Positions 1 to 9,168 are shown, numbered from the stretch's first letter. The stretch: 64,000 nt of DNA from Pseudomonadota bacterium (GCA_021819085.1 JAKASJ010000002.1:118672-182671); one strand, 5' to 3'. Numbers and translations: made by a program. Notes: a model not told the origin generated them from the sequence alone.

Positions 1-669
1 GATTTTCTCGCGCAGCACATGTTTTGGATCCATCGGCTGCAAGTCCTGTTCCTGCACCACGCCGGGCCGTTTCTGATGGCGCTGGCCGGACCCTGGGATA
101 CCATCGCGCGCGGCGTACCCCGCGGCCTGCGCGAACGGGTGTTTCGCCCCATCTTCGGCAGCCGAGCGGTACGGTCGCTATACGGATTCCTTCAGCATCC
201 CCTCGTGGCGCCGCTGATGTTCGTGGGCATCATCTATTTCTGGCTCATTCCCGCTGTTCATTTCACGGCCATGCTGGATGTGAACCGTTATCGCATCATG
301 AACTGGAGCATGGTGGTGGACGGGATGCTTTTTTGGTGGATCATGGTTGCCCCGCTAAGTGCGCAGGGACACGCCAAACTCCCGTACCTTACGCGTATTG
401 TCATCCTTATTTTCGTGGCGCTGCTTCAGATTCCGCTGGGCGCATACATCACGTTTCGGGGGTCCATCATCTACAATGTCTATGGCATCTGCGGGCGCGC
501 CTGGGCGATCAATCCGATGACCGATCAGCAGATCGGCGGCTTGCTGACCTGGATCCCGCCGGCGATGATGTGCGCGGTCAACATGCTGGTCATCCTGCGC
601 TACATGCTGCACGAACAGGGTGGCAGGCCGAGTGCCGAATCCACGCTGGCCAATGCCGTGAACGTCTGA
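1..669 (+). CDS. CtaG-like cytochrome c oxidase assembly membrane protein (5' partial)
   Basis: The reading frame is open from the first base, so the true start lies upstream; the first ATG in view is at 19. The visible part is a polytopic inner-membrane protein with at least four hydrophobic segments and His/Met/Trp-rich membrane regions, including HMFWIHRLQVLFLHHAGPF near the start. This matches the caa3-type CtaG family, which helps deliver copper to haem-copper oxidases. The PCuAC chaperone and SCO genes that follow within 12 bases and with a 4-base overlap support a copper/oxidase maturation operon. The family call rests on pattern recognition, and the exact oxidase served is not visible. 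Confidence 0.8.
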   Translation, partial: DFLAQHMFWIHRLQVLFLHHAGPFLMALAGPWDTIARGVPRGLRERVFRPIFGSRAVRSLYGFLQHPLVAPLMFVGIIYFWLIPAVHFTAMLDVNRYRIMNWSMVVDGMLFWWIMVAPLSAQGHAKLPYLTRIVILIFVALLQIPLGAYITFRGSIIYNVYGICGRAWAINPMTDQQIGGLLTWIPPAMMCAVNMLVILRYMLHEQGGRPSAESTLANAVNV

Positions 670-681
670 GCGGAGCGTGGC

Positions 682-1191
682 ATGACATTGCGCATACAGT
701 CGGAACGGATGAAGAAACGCGCGGACATCGGGGTGCTGGCCCGGTTCGGCCGCTACCTCATCGGTATGACGTTTGTGACCGGGCTGACGGCGCCCGCTGC
801 CTGGCCTGTCACCCCTGCAGCGTCGACCACCGTGGTAACGCATGCGCGCATCCGCCTGCTGCCGGGGGACCTGCCGCTGGCGGGTTACTTCGACCTCGCG
901 AACCAGGGAGTCCGGCCGGTGGTGCTGATCGCAGCGTCGAGCCCCGCCTTCCGCAAAGCAGAGATCCATCGCAGCATGGAAGAAGGCGGAATGTCGTCCA
1001 TGGTTCCGGTCCGGCGCCTCGAAATCAGAGCCGGTGCGATTTTGCGATTCTCTCCCGGGGGGTACCATCTCATGCTGGTGCGACGAGTGAAGCCACTGAG
1101 GGTCGGCGATACGGTGCCGGTCACACTGAAGTTTACCGGCGCGGCACCGTTGCGGGTGATGTTCAGGGTAAATGGGGCTGACAGCGAATGA
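682..1191 (+). CDS. PCu(A)C-type periplasmic copper chaperone
   Basis: A 169-residue protein with an N-terminal hydrophobic signal, then a cupredoxin-like PCuAC domain. The family binds Cu(I) through a His-Met pattern; here H96 and nearby Met residues (HRSMEEGGMSSM) are followed about 20 residues later by GGYHLMLV, the second His-x-Met. Such proteins hand copper to SCO and to the CuA or CuB site of cytochrome oxidase in the periplasm. A start at 709 (MKKRADIG) would give a more typical signal peptide and cannot be excluded. It is followed by scO with an ATGA overlap, so the two are translationally coupled. Confidence 0.85.
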   Translation: MTLRIQSERMKKRADIGVLARFGRYLIGMTFVTGLTAPAAWPVTPAASTTVVTHARIRLLPGDLPLAGYFDLANQGVRPVVLIAASSPAFRKAEIHRSMEEGGMSSMVPVRRLEIRAGAILRFSPGGYHLMLVRRVKPLRVGDTVPVTLKFTGAAPLRVMFRVNGADSE

Positions 1192-1802
1192 CGCGCCCGA
1201 ACTTCGACGCCCTGCGCCTGCGCCGATGGGCATTGCTGGGCTCGCTCGTGCTCCTGGTCTTTGTGGGAGCCTGCAGCAAACCGAAGCGCTGGATGCTCGA
1301 CGACATTACGGGCCTCATGCCCGCGCTCAAGTTCAACCTGACGAATGACTCCGGCCGGGTGGTAGACGCTTCGGCCTACCGCGGCAAGGTGGTACTGCTG
1401 TATTTCGGTTATACCCATTGCCCTGACGTCTGTCCTGCCACCCTCGCCAAACTGGGGGAGGCCATCCACGGCTTGGGGGCAGACGCCGCGGAGGTCCGCG
1501 TGCTGTTCGTCACGGTCGACCCGGCCCGCGACACGACGGCGGTGCTGCATCGCTACGTCCGCGCGTTCGGTCCGGAGTTCGTCGGACTGCGTGGTGGCGA
1601 CGATGCGCTGGAAAAGTTGGCGAAGCGTTACCGCGTGGTCTATACCCGCGGAAAGCCCAATGTCCGCGGCAACTATGCGGTGTCCCACAGCAGTGCGGTG
1701 TTCATCTTCGACCGCCACGGCCGGGCGCGATTGATTGCCACGGATTCCGACTCCGTTGGCGCCATCAGCCACGATCTTCGTCTCCTGCTTGGCGTCGGCT
1801 GA
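1188..1802 (+). CDS. SCO1/SenC family copper metallochaperone lipoprotein
   Basis: A 204-residue thioredoxin-fold protein. A lipobox (VGAC, Cys about residue 29) predicts a membrane-anchored lipoprotein. The copper-binding CPDVC pair lies near residues 78-82 after YFGYTHCPDVCPA, and the conserved copper-ligand His is in VSHSSAVFIF near residue 166. SCO proteins mature the CuA centre of cytochrome c oxidase. The gene overlaps the PCuAC gene by 4 bases, completing a CtaG-PCuAC-SCO assembly cluster. Length is normal and no defect is visible. Confidence 0.92.
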   Translation: MTRPNFDALRLRRWALLGSLVLLVFVGACSKPKRWMLDDITGLMPALKFNLTNDSGRVVDASAYRGKVVLLYFGYTHCPDVCPATLAKLGEAIHGLGADAAEVRVLFVTVDPARDTTAVLHRYVRAFGPEFVGLRGGDDALEKLAKRYRVVYTRGKPNVRGNYAVSHSSAVFIFDRHGRARLIATDSDSVGAISHDLRLLLGVG

Positions 1803-1867
1803 GCCAAGGCCAAACTACCCCGATGGGGCGGCGCTTTTCATTGTGTCCGCGGCAGCAGCCAAAGACC

Positions 1868-2199
1868 GGAGGTCGCAATTTGCGACCTCAGACGCCGGGC
1901 GCGGCGGGCGGCGGTATCTGCCCTATGTCTTCACTGAGCACGGGGCAATCATGGCGGCCGCGGTACTGAACACGCCGCGCGCGGTCGAGATGAGTCTTTA
2001 CGTCGTGCGCACGTTCGTGCGGTTGCGCGAGATGCTCGCCTCCAACAAGGAACTTAAGCGCAAGCTGGATGAGCTGGAACGCCGGCTCGGCGCGCACGAT
2101 CAGGCGATCGCGAGCATTCTTTCTGCCATCCGCGAGTTGATGGTCCCGCCCGAGGTCCCGAAGAAACGGAAGATCGGGTTTATTCAGAACGAGGATTGA
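1868..2199 (+). pseudogene. ORF6N-domain protein, C-terminal fragment
   Basis: From about 1868 the frame encodes RSQFATSDAGRGGRRYLPYV followed by FTEHGAIMAAAVLNTPRAVE, then a coiled-coil tail ending in KKRKIGFIQNED. This is the characteristic C-terminal part of ORF6N-domain (KilA-N-like, phage-derived DNA-binding) proteins, which normally begin with about 90 further residues. The frame stays open back to 1735, but that part overlaps the SCO gene and does not resemble the family, so the N-terminal half is missing. I read it as a truncated relic at the left edge of a decayed islet running to tRNA-Ala. Confidence 0.75.
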
Positions 2200-2260
2200 G
2201 ACAAGGGGTTGTCGCAGCCCGGGTTGTCATGATGCGTCGGGTGTGGGGCGGATGGGGTCT

Positions 2261-2449
2261 TTACTTCTTAGCAATGTAGGTCCAATACGCAGTCACCCAG
2301 ATAGCGCCCCATACTCCAAGGATGGCCGCAACCAACAGCGCGAGCATCCAGTCTTTGTCCTTGAAGAGGGCAATGACTTCGAGTCCCATGAGCACGAGGG
2401 CGATACCGACCCGGCTCTTGATCACCGCCCGCCAATACTCGGATACCAC
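2261..2449 (-). CDS. small two-helix membrane protein, unknown function
   Basis: A 62-residue protein with two hydrophobic stretches (VGIALVLMGLEVIALF and WMLALLVAAILGVWGAIWV) split by a charged KDKDW turn, so a hairpin membrane protein is likely. The start is GTG at 2449, supported by a strong AAGGAGG Shine-Dalgarno at 2455-2461 on the complementary strand. No family is recognised. It sits alone among remnants of mobile DNA. Confidence 0.6.
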   Translation of the reverse strand: MVSEYWRAVIKSRVGIALVLMGLEVIALFKDKDWMLALLVAAILGVWGAIWVTAYWTYIAKK

Positions 2450-2605
2450 GACGTCCTCCTTAGGAGACCGGCAACGAGAGCTACCGCTTCAAGAACAGCA
2501 CCATCAAAACCGAAAAGGGGGGAAAGACTAAGAAACTACCCAAAGCTTGAGCCATACTGGCTCACATAGATGGGTCAAATTTCAATGCAAAACCCGGGCC
2601 AGTGT

Positions 2606-2915
2606 TAGCTGCAACTCAACAACCCCGTCCCTGGATCATAGTAGCGGTTCCAGTTATCGGAGAGCCCCGTCTCGGAATCGTAGGTCTGGCCCGGATACCG
2701 GAGTGTCACATCCAACGGGCTCGGTGGGCCGAGCGGGGTATTCCCGAAGACCCCCTCCTAGAGCCAGACGATGGTCCCAGTGGGGTTGGTGGCCAACCTT
2801 GGGATGTTGTCATAATCGGTGTACAGATACGTGACCGTTTCCGTTCCGAGGGAATGGTCGTGGTGCCGGTCACTTTGGAGAGCCGGTTGCCGTTGGCATC
2901 GTACGAGACTTTGAG
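2606..2915 (-). pseudogene. Rhs/YD-repeat core remnant
   Basis: Read leftward, the complementary strand encodes LKVSYDANGNRLSKVTGTTT, then after a frame change YLYTDYDNIPRLATNPTGT with an in-frame stop, then LRYPGQTYDSETGLSDNW and NRYYDPGTGLLS. These are successive landmarks of the RHS repeat-associated core (YD repeat, DHLGTPR-like block, LRFPGQYYDxETGL block, RYYDPxTGR block). At least one frameshift and internal stops interrupt them, so this is a dead fragment of a large toxin-type Rhs gene. It lies directly downstream of the HigA gene. No single long frame covers it, so it is easily missed by gene callers. Confidence 0.8.
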
Positions 2916-2916
2916 G

Positions 2917-3198
2917 TTACGCGGCCTTTTTCACCTTCACGGCCACATGCCGGCCGACGCGCGCCAGCATGTTCACAAGGGCGTCCAAGCTGAATTTCTC
3001 AATGCGCCCGCGCAGCAGGTCGTTGAGGCGTGGCTGCGTGAGCCCCAGATGTTTCGCGGCCTGGACCTGGGTATCGCCACTGGCTTCCACGTAACGCTGG
3101 ATGGCGATCATCAATTCCGCACGCACGCGCATGCTGGCAGCTGCACCGGGTGTATCTTCGATGGCATCCCATACACTTGCATAGGTCTGTTTCTTCAT
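2917..3198 (-). CDS. HigA-type XRE family antitoxin
   Basis: A 93-residue protein whose middle is a helix-turn-helix (TQVQAAKHLGLTQPRLNDLL) of the type in HigA/HTH_37 antitoxins. The antitoxin neutralises the cognate toxin and represses the operon. Toxin and antitoxin genes overlap by 4 bases with the toxin first, the usual order for HigBA. A palindrome upstream of the toxin (3527-3544) is the likely operator. Confidence 0.88.
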   Translation of the reverse strand: MKKQTYASVWDAIEDTPGAAASMRVRAELMIAIQRYVEASGDTQVQAAKHLGLTQPRLNDLLRGRIEKFSLDALVNMLARVGRHVAVKVKKAA

Positions 3199-3518
3199 TG
3201 CTCTTTCCTCAGCGCCTTGTAGCGCGTCGTCGCCAGACTCAAATCGGCCTTGGCGGTTTTCTGGGTCTTTTTCTGGAAAGCGTGCAGCACATAGACAGCT
3301 TCCGGAAGCGTGGCGACATACAGCACCCGAAAGATCCCGCTTTCGACACGCACCCGGACCTCGGTGACACCGGGGCCGATAGTCTTCATCGGTTTCCAGC
3401 TCTCTGGTAAGAGTCCGCGTTGCACGCGATCCAGTTGTAACCCCGACTCCCGGCGTGCCTCGTGCGGGAAAGCGCGCAGCGCTCCGAGAGAATCACCGAG
3501 AAAGGTGATGGGCTTCAT
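3195..3518 (-). CDS. HigB/Gp49-like RelE-superfamily toxin
   Basis: A 107-residue basic protein starting at ATG 3518 (a TTG just upstream is less likely). It carries the Gp49-like toxin signature: GDSLGALRAFPHEAR, VTEVRVRVESGIFRVLYVA and VYVLHAFQKKTQKT, ending in a basic helix. Family members cleave mRNA on the ribosome. It is the promoter-proximal gene of a toxin-antitoxin pair embedded in a decayed islet and looks intact. Confidence 0.88.
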   Translation of the reverse strand: MKPITFLGDSLGALRAFPHEARRESGLQLDRVQRGLLPESWKPMKTIGPGVTEVRVRVESGIFRVLYVATLPEAVYVLHAFQKKTQKTAKADLSLATTRYKALRKEQ

Positions 3519-3526
3519 CAATTAAT

Positions 3527-3544
3527 TATATCAGTGATGATATA
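3527..3544. promoter_or_regulatory. palindromic operator upstream of the HigBA-type operon
   Basis: TATATCA (3527-3533) and TGATATA (3538-3544) are perfect inverted repeats around GTGA, 9 bases upstream of the toxin ATG. The position and A/T-rich dyad suit autorepression by the XRE antitoxin. Binding is inferred. Confidence 0.6.
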
Positions 3545-3669
3545 AACTGCAACCCGTGCCTGGCTTGAGGCTCAGAAGCGTCCCATCCAGAGTGCACCGA
3601 AATGGTGTTCCCTCAGTACATAGGAGGAATCATGCCACGTCCTGCAATCAGAGTAGTACCAACGGAACC

Positions 3670-3876
3670 ATGGACCATATCCCATGGGACAAAGACCGTC
3701 TGATCGGGCCGAAACCACCCCTCAAGCTTCGGGAGATCTGGGCCATCCGTATCAGGCTACAACTTGCCAAAAGTACCCGCGATCTGGCCCTGTTCAATCT
3801 GGCCATCGACAGCAAGCTCCGAGGTTGTGACCTGATCAAGCTCAAGGTTCAACAACTCAAATCGGCAAAAAAATAG
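3670..3876 (+). pseudogene. tyrosine recombinase, N-terminal fragment
   Basis: From ATG 3670 the frame encodes a 68-residue peptide containing KPPLKLREIWAIRIRLQLAK and RDLALFNLAIDSKLRGCDL, the well-conserved N-terminal part of a family of short (about 190-200 residue) tyrosine recombinases. It ends at 3876, so the catalytic Arg-His-Arg-Tyr half is absent. It sits 30 bases from the 3' end of tRNA-Ala, a common integration site, which fits a relic integration module. Confidence 0.78.
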
Positions 3877-3906
3877 GCCTAGCAAGCCGCTAAGCCTTTG
3901 TTTTTA

Positions 3907-3982
<76 letters not shown>

Positions 3983-4272
3983 ATGGAAACACCCTGCTTC
4001 TCTTCCTGCTGCTGCCAGACAGCCAGCGCGGGCCGCGAAATTGTACCTGCTTTGCAGCGAACGCGGAAGCTCAAGCTCACTGCCAGCCCATGCAGTCACT
4101 GCCTGCCGATGGGCCTCGGGCGGCGCCTGCCGCGTGCAGAAGTACTCGGGTGGCGTGGGGTTCGGCGGGCTATCGAGGTGCAGGAATTCCACCGGCCGGT
4201 GTGCCGGGATCCTTTGAACTATCGTCACTAAACCCCCGCATATGGTTAGTTTTTTCCCGGCAGGTGGATATA

Positions 4273-5190
4273 ATGGGACCCATGAGTACTACAGCACCGG
4301 GGCAGTTTATGGGCACCGGGCAAGACATAATCGCCACGCTGCGGAGGGGGTCTGCGTCGCCGCTGTTCCGGCGATGGTTCCCTGCCTTCGTCAATATCGT
4401 CGCACTGGTCATACTTGCCTGGGGTATGGCGGAGTGGACATGGATGCTGGTCGTTCCCACCGTGCCGCAGGTGATTCCGGACCGCTATGCGGGAGCCGCG
4501 AACCAGTCTCTTAATATACAGCCGGTATTGGACGCGCAGCTCTTTGGTCAGGCGCCGCAGGTGGCGGGCGCCGGGGGTGAGTCGCTGGACGCAATTCCGA
4601 TCAGCGGCCTCAATCTCGTCCTTGCCGGAGTCGTGGCGGCGGGCGGCGCCAGCTTTGCGCTCATCAGCGTCGACGGCCATCCGCAGGAACCCTTCGCCAT
4701 CGGCCAGGAAGTGACGGCCGGAGCCGTACTGCAGGCGGTTTATCCTGACCGTGTCCTGCTCAGACGCAACGGGATCACGGAGAGCCTGATGCTGGAAGGG
4801 GTTAAGGGTGACGGGGCTGGCGCATCCGAGGGGTCAATGCTTCCGGCCGGTCCTGCCCTTACGGGCATACTCAAGCGCGGGCAAAACGATTACGTCGTCC
4901 CGCGTGGCGTAATCAATGCCGAACTCCACCAGCCGCAGAACCTGTTGACGCAGGCACTGATGGTGCCTGATCCGGGTGGCGGATTTCTGGTGCGCGAGAT
5001 TCAGCCGAACAGCGTGTACCAGAAGCTCGGCCTGCATGTCGGGGACGTCATACGCAGCGTGAATGGTCAGCCTGTGAACAACATGCAGGAAGCCATTCAT
5101 GCCTACCAGCAGGCGTCGACTCTGGCCAATGTGCAGCTTCAGATCGTCCGCAACGGCCGCACGGAAGTCCTTCAGTACCAGGTCCAGTGA
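4273..5190 (+). CDS. gspC: type II secretion system inner-membrane protein GspC
   Basis: A 305-residue bitopic protein: a short cytoplasmic N-terminus, one membrane segment (FVNIVALVILAWGMAEWTWML), a periplasmic homology region that binds the secretin GspD (ISGLNLVLAGVVAAGG), and a C-terminal PDZ-like domain (GGGFLVREIQPNSVYQKLGL then GDVIRSVNGQPVNN). Start choice is uncertain: ATG 4273 has a weak GGTGG upstream, whereas ATG 4282 sits where a transcript from the TATAAT at 4269-4274 would begin and would be leaderless. It opens a twelve-gene gsp operon. Confidence 0.93.
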   Translation: MGPMSTTAPGQFMGTGQDIIATLRRGSASPLFRRWFPAFVNIVALVILAWGMAEWTWMLVVPTVPQVIPDRYAGAANQSLNIQPVLDAQLFGQAPQVAGAGGESLDAIPISGLNLVLAGVVAAGGASFALISVDGHPQEPFAIGQEVTAGAVLQAVYPDRVLLRRNGITESLMLEGVKGDGAGASEGSMLPAGPALTGILKRGQNDYVVPRGVINAELHQPQNLLTQALMVPDPGGGFLVREIQPNSVYQKLGLHVGDVIRSVNGQPVNNMQEAIHAYQQASTLANVQLQIVRNGRTEVLQYQVQ

Positions 5191-5241
5191 CCCGTGCGCC
5201 ATAACGCCTATGGTCCGGTTCTCAGGGGAAATGATCGCCAC

Positions 5242-7524
5242 ATGAACAATCGTCGGTTTCTGATAGTCGCGCTCTCGCTGTCGGTGGCCGGTCTGGCGGG
5301 AATCTCCGTCGGTGCGCATGCCGTTGAGATGGTGCCGATAGCGACCAACGGAGAGATTCCCGCGCCGCCGGCATCCCAGCAGGTTCAACCGGCAGTCCCG
5401 CCGGCGACGCTGCCGTCGCCGCCCGCTCCGCCGGTCCCGAGGGAAATGCCGCCGCCGAGCTACTCCCCTGCGCCGTCTGCTCCGACGCGGCCGCTGCGTC
5501 CGGGAGAGATGTTGTTCAACTTCCAGAATGCCGACATCCAGGCGGTGATCAGGACGGTATCGGAGATCACCGGGCGTAATTTCCTTGTCGACCCGCGTGT
5601 CAAGGGTAAGGTGACGATCATCTCGTCCACGCCGGTTTCCAAGGCCGCCGCCTACCAGATTTTCATTTCGGCTCTCAAGGCGCAGGGCTTCACCGCCGTC
5701 AATGGCCCCGGGGGTATCATCAAGATCATACCCGAGGCCGAGGCCAAGCCCGAGGCGCGAGTGAGTTTCCGGTCGAGCGCGCGCAGGAGTGACCAGTGGA
5801 CAACGCATGTCGTGGTGGTTCAGCACGCCTCGGCGCCGCAGCTGTTGCCGCTGCTGCGACCTCTGATGTCGCCGACGGCGATGCTTTCGGTCTACGCGCC
5901 GGCCAACGCCCTGATCATCACCGACACGGCGCAGAGCGTACGCAATGTGCTGCAGGTCATCAGCCGTCTCGATCAGCCCGGAAACACCGGAGTCACGGTG
6001 ATCCCGCTGCGGCATGCCTCGGTGCTGGACGTTGCGCCGGTGATCAGCCGGTTCATAGGAGGGGCCAGTGTCGCCGGTCAGCCGGGACTTCCAGGAGTCG
6101 TGCCCGGGGGAGTGGCCGGAGGAAACCGGCTCGTCGTGGTGCCGGACGTGCGCACCAACAGTCTGCTCGTGCGTGCCGACAACCCCGGGCGCCTGGCTGA
6201 GCTGCGATCCCTCATTGCCAAACTTGATGTCCCGGCACAGCCCGGCGGGAGGACCCATGTCATCTACCTGCGCAATGCCGATGCGACCAAGCTCGCCCAG
6301 ATTCTGCGCGGGCTTCTTTCCGGTGAAGCGCAATCCGAGGCGCCGGCACCGAGCGTCAGCGGCGCGACCGCACTGAAGACGCCAGTCGGGAACAAAGAAG
6401 CGGCGGCATCACGGATTCAGGCCGATGAGTCTTCCAATGCCCTGATCATCGACGCCCCGGACTCCGTGTATAACAGCCTGCGCAGCGTGATCGCCAAGCT
6501 CGACATACGCCGTGCCCAGGTTTTCGTGGAAGCCCTGATCGCAGAAGTGTCGAGCGATCGCGCATCGCAGTTCGGCATCCAGTGGGCCGGACTGACAGGG
6601 GCAGGCGCGGGCGCCATTGGTGGCGTCACAAACTTTTCGTCGCAGGGTGCAGGAATCATCAATGCCGTCGCCAATCCGATCACGACCCTTGGCGCCGCCG
6701 ACGGACTTTCGATCGGATTCGTGGGACCGGAAATCGTGCTCCCGGACGGCACCGTGACCCGCGGCCTGGGGGCGCTGGCGCGCGCCCTGGAAACCGACGA
6801 TAATGCCAACATCCTGTCCAGCCCGGACCTTCTTACCCTGGACAACGCCCAGGCCAAGATCGTTGTGGCCCAGAACGTACCCTTTCTCACCGGTGAATAT
6901 GCTCAATCCACGACGACATCGGGTGTGGTCAATCCGTTCCAGACCATAGAACGCAAGGATGTCGGTTTGACCCTCAAGGTGAAGCCCCAGATCACCGAGG
7001 GCGATACCGTGAAGCTGAACATCCAGGAAGAGGTTTCGAGCGTGGTTCCCTCGTCGAATCCTCTGACCGAGAGCACCAACAAGCGCGCCCTGGATACGAC
7101 CGTAATCGTTGACGACGGCAATACCGTGGTGCTGGGCGGGCTGATCCAGAACAGCATCAACACCAACGATGAGTCGGTGCCGGTTCTGGGACATCTGCCA
7201 CTTCTCGGCTGGCTTTTCCGGTACAAGGATCACGAGAAGGTCAAGACCAACCTCATGATATTTCTGCGTCCCGTGATCGTGCGCAGCATGGCCGATGCCC
7301 GCGGATTTACCGCGGACCGCTACTCCTATATTGCGGGGCAGCAGCCGCTGACGCCGGCCCAGAGAGCACTGATGGAGCGGTTCAGCGTGAGTCGTAATAT
7401 TCCGCCGAGGTCGGAACCGGCAACCAATCCGGCGGCGCCCGGGGAACTGCTCGGTCCACCGGGCATGCCCCCCGATACGCCGATCGACCAGGGGTCGGCG
7501 CCGGCCCCCGTACAAAAGCATTAA
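5242..7524 (+). CDS. gspD: type II secretion system secretin GspD
   Basis: A 760-residue outer-membrane secretin. From ATG 5242 there is a signal peptide (RRFLIVALSLSVAGLAGISV), a Pro-rich linker, the N0 domain (MLFNFQNADIQAVIRTVSEI), N1-N3 ring domains (VVVQHASAPQLLPLL, VIPLRHASVLDVAPVI, VIYLRNADATKLAQIL) and the C-terminal secretin domain with VPFLTGEY and GLTLKVKPQI. It forms the multimeric channel through which folded proteins leave the periplasm. A longer frame from 5194 lacks a signal peptide at its beginning and is rejected. Confidence 0.96.
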   Translation: MNNRRFLIVALSLSVAGLAGISVGAHAVEMVPIATNGEIPAPPASQQVQPAVPPATLPSPPAPPVPREMPPPSYSPAPSAPTRPLRPGEMLFNFQNADIQAVIRTVSEITGRNFLVDPRVKGKVTIISSTPVSKAAAYQIFISALKAQGFTAVNGPGGIIKIIPEAEAKPEARVSFRSSARRSDQWTTHVVVVQHASAPQLLPLLRPLMSPTAMLSVYAPANALIITDTAQSVRNVLQVISRLDQPGNTGVTVIPLRHASVLDVAPVISRFIGGASVAGQPGLPGVVPGGVAGGNRLVVVPDVRTNSLLVRADNPGRLAELRSLIAKLDVPAQPGGRTHVIYLRNADATKLAQILRGLLSGEAQSEAPAPSVSGATALKTPVGNKEAAASRIQADESSNALIIDAPDSVYNSLRSVIAKLDIRRAQVFVEALIAEVSSDRASQFGIQWAGLTGAGAGAIGGVTNFSSQGAGIINAVANPITTLGAADGLSIGFVGPEIVLPDGTVTRGLGALARALETDDNANILSSPDLLTLDNAQAKIVVAQNVPFLTGEYAQSTTTSGVVNPFQTIERKDVGLTLKVKPQITEGDTVKLNIQEEVSSVVPSSNPLTESTNKRALDTTVIVDDGNTVVLGGLIQNSINTNDESVPVLGHLPLLGWLFRYKDHEKVKTNLMIFLRPVIVRSMADARGFTADRYSYIAGQQPLTPAQRALMERFSVSRNIPPRSEPATNPAAPGELLGPPGMPPDTPIDQGSAPAPVQKH

Positions 7525-7538
7525 GGTGCCTGCCACTG

Positions 7539-9056
7539 ATGAGCGCTGTTTTCGATCTGCAAGAGCTGGATCAGGAGCTTTGTCAGCGCCTGCCGTATCA
7601 TTTCGCGAAGCGGCACGGCGTTCTGAGCGCACGCCAGGTCGGCGGCGTCGTCGAGGTGTGGTCGCGTCCGGGTGTATCGACTACGGTCCTGGCAGAGCTG
7701 CGTCGTGCCTTGGGACGGCCGCTGCGCGTACATGAGCTGAGTACCGAGGCTTTCGACGCGGCGCTCAATCGCGCCTACGAACGCGGCATGAACCAGGCCA
7801 TGCAGATCGTTGACGATCTGGGCGAAGACATGGACCTCGCGGAGCTCACGCAGAATCTGCCGCGCGCCGAGGATCTGCTCGAGAGCGAGGATGACGCCCC
7901 CATAGTGCGGCTCATCAATGCGCTGCTGACCCAGGCGGTGCGGGAAGGTGCCTCGGATATCCATATCGAGCCCTTTGAAACCCGCTCGGTGGTGCGCTTC
8001 CGCCTCGATGGCGTGCTGCGCGACATCGTCGAGCCGCAGCAGGTTCTGCACGGGGTCATCGTTTCGCGCATCAAGATCATGGCGCGTCTCGATATTGCCG
8101 AGAAGCGCCTGCCCCAGGATGGCCGTATCACGCTGCGCCTTGCGGGGCGGCCGGTGGATGTGCGCGTCTCGACCCTGCCTACCGGCCACGGCGAGCGCGT
8201 TGTCCTGCGGTTGCTCGACAAGCAGATGGGGCGCCTGCGGCTGGCCAGTCTCGGGATGTCCGAAGCCACGCTCGCCATCCTCGACCGGCTAATCCACCAG
8301 CCCCACGGGATCATACTGGTCACGGGACCGACGGGTTCAGGCAAGACCACGACTCTGTATGCCGCGCTGTCGCAGCTTGATGCGAAACGCCACAACATCG
8401 TGACCGTCGAGGATCCCATCGAATACGATCTGGACGGCATCGGTCAGACCCATGTGAATGCGAAGATCGACCTGACGTTCGCGCGGGCGTTGCGCGCGAT
8501 TCTCCGGCAGGATCCCGACATCATCATGATCGGGGAGATTCGCGATCTAGAGACCGCGCAGATCGCGGTGCAGGCGAGCCTTACCGGCCATCTCGTGCTC
8601 GCAACCCTGCATACCAATGATGCCGTGGGCGCGATCACGCGTCTGGTCGACATGGGCGTCGAGCCGTTTCTGGTGGCGTCGAGCCTGCTGGGTGTGCTGG
8701 CACAGCGCCTGGTACGCAGGCTCTGTCCTGAGTGCCGGCAGGCGCATGCGCCTACGGCCGCCGAGGCGGAGCTGCTGGAAATGGCGCCGGAAGAGGCCGC
8801 ACACGCCACTGTTTACCGGGCTACGGGCTGTCCGGCCTGCGGGAATACCGGATATCAGGGGCGCACCGGCATTTATGAACTGCTGCCGGTGGACGACATG
8901 CTGCGCAGCATGATTCACGACCGTGCCGCCGAGGGCCGCATCCGGGATCATGGGCGCGAGCAAGGCATGCAGAGCCTGCGCCAGGATGGACTGCGCTGGG
9001 TACGGGCCGGGGAGACAAGCCTGGAAGAAGTATTGCGCGTCTCGCGCGAGGACTAG
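7539..9056 (+). CDS. gspE: type II secretion system ATPase GspE
   Basis: A 505-residue cytoplasmic AAA+ ATPase of the GspE/PilB family that powers pseudopilus assembly. Visible landmarks are the N-terminal GspL-binding domain, Walker A GPTGSGKTTT near residue 263, Asp box (TVEDPIEYDLDG), Walker B (DPDIIMIGEIRD), His box (TGHLVLATLHTND) and a tetracysteine zinc motif (CPEC near 396, CPAC near 431). Starts 14 bases after gspD. Confidence 0.97.
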   Translation: MSAVFDLQELDQELCQRLPYHFAKRHGVLSARQVGGVVEVWSRPGVSTTVLAELRRALGRPLRVHELSTEAFDAALNRAYERGMNQAMQIVDDLGEDMDLAELTQNLPRAEDLLESEDDAPIVRLINALLTQAVREGASDIHIEPFETRSVVRFRLDGVLRDIVEPQQVLHGVIVSRIKIMARLDIAEKRLPQDGRITLRLAGRPVDVRVSTLPTGHGERVVLRLLDKQMGRLRLASLGMSEATLAILDRLIHQPHGIILVTGPTGSGKTTTLYAALSQLDAKRHNIVTVEDPIEYDLDGIGQTHVNAKIDLTFARALRAILRQDPDIIMIGEIRDLETAQIAVQASLTGHLVLATLHTNDAVGAITRLVDMGVEPFLVASSLLGVLAQRLVRRLCPECRQAHAPTAAEAELLEMAPEEAAHATVYRATGCPACGNTGYQGRTGIYELLPVDDMLRSMIHDRAAEGRIRDHGREQGMQSLRQDGLRWVRAGETSLEEVLRVSRED

Positions 9057-9168
9057 CGATGTGTGACAGGATATGGTGGCGACTGTCCGGAAACGGCGTC
9101 ATGCCGTTCCGGAATGGGCTGCCGATGCGCACGTATCGCACCCGTAGCCGGCTGCGCCGGGTGGCGTA
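9057..9168. other. structured gspE-gspF intergenic region
   Basis: A 112-base gap inside an otherwise tight operon. Bases 9087-9112 can form a strong stem (CCGGAA-bulged A-CGGC pairing with GCCGTTCCGG), and a second G/C-rich hairpin follows near 9139-9166. There is no T-run, so a processing or stability element is more likely than a terminator. Confidence 0.4.

Noticed and set aside
4834..6333. 499-codon minus-strand open frame
   Set aside because: It lies opposite gspC-gspD and is an Arg/His-rich shadow.
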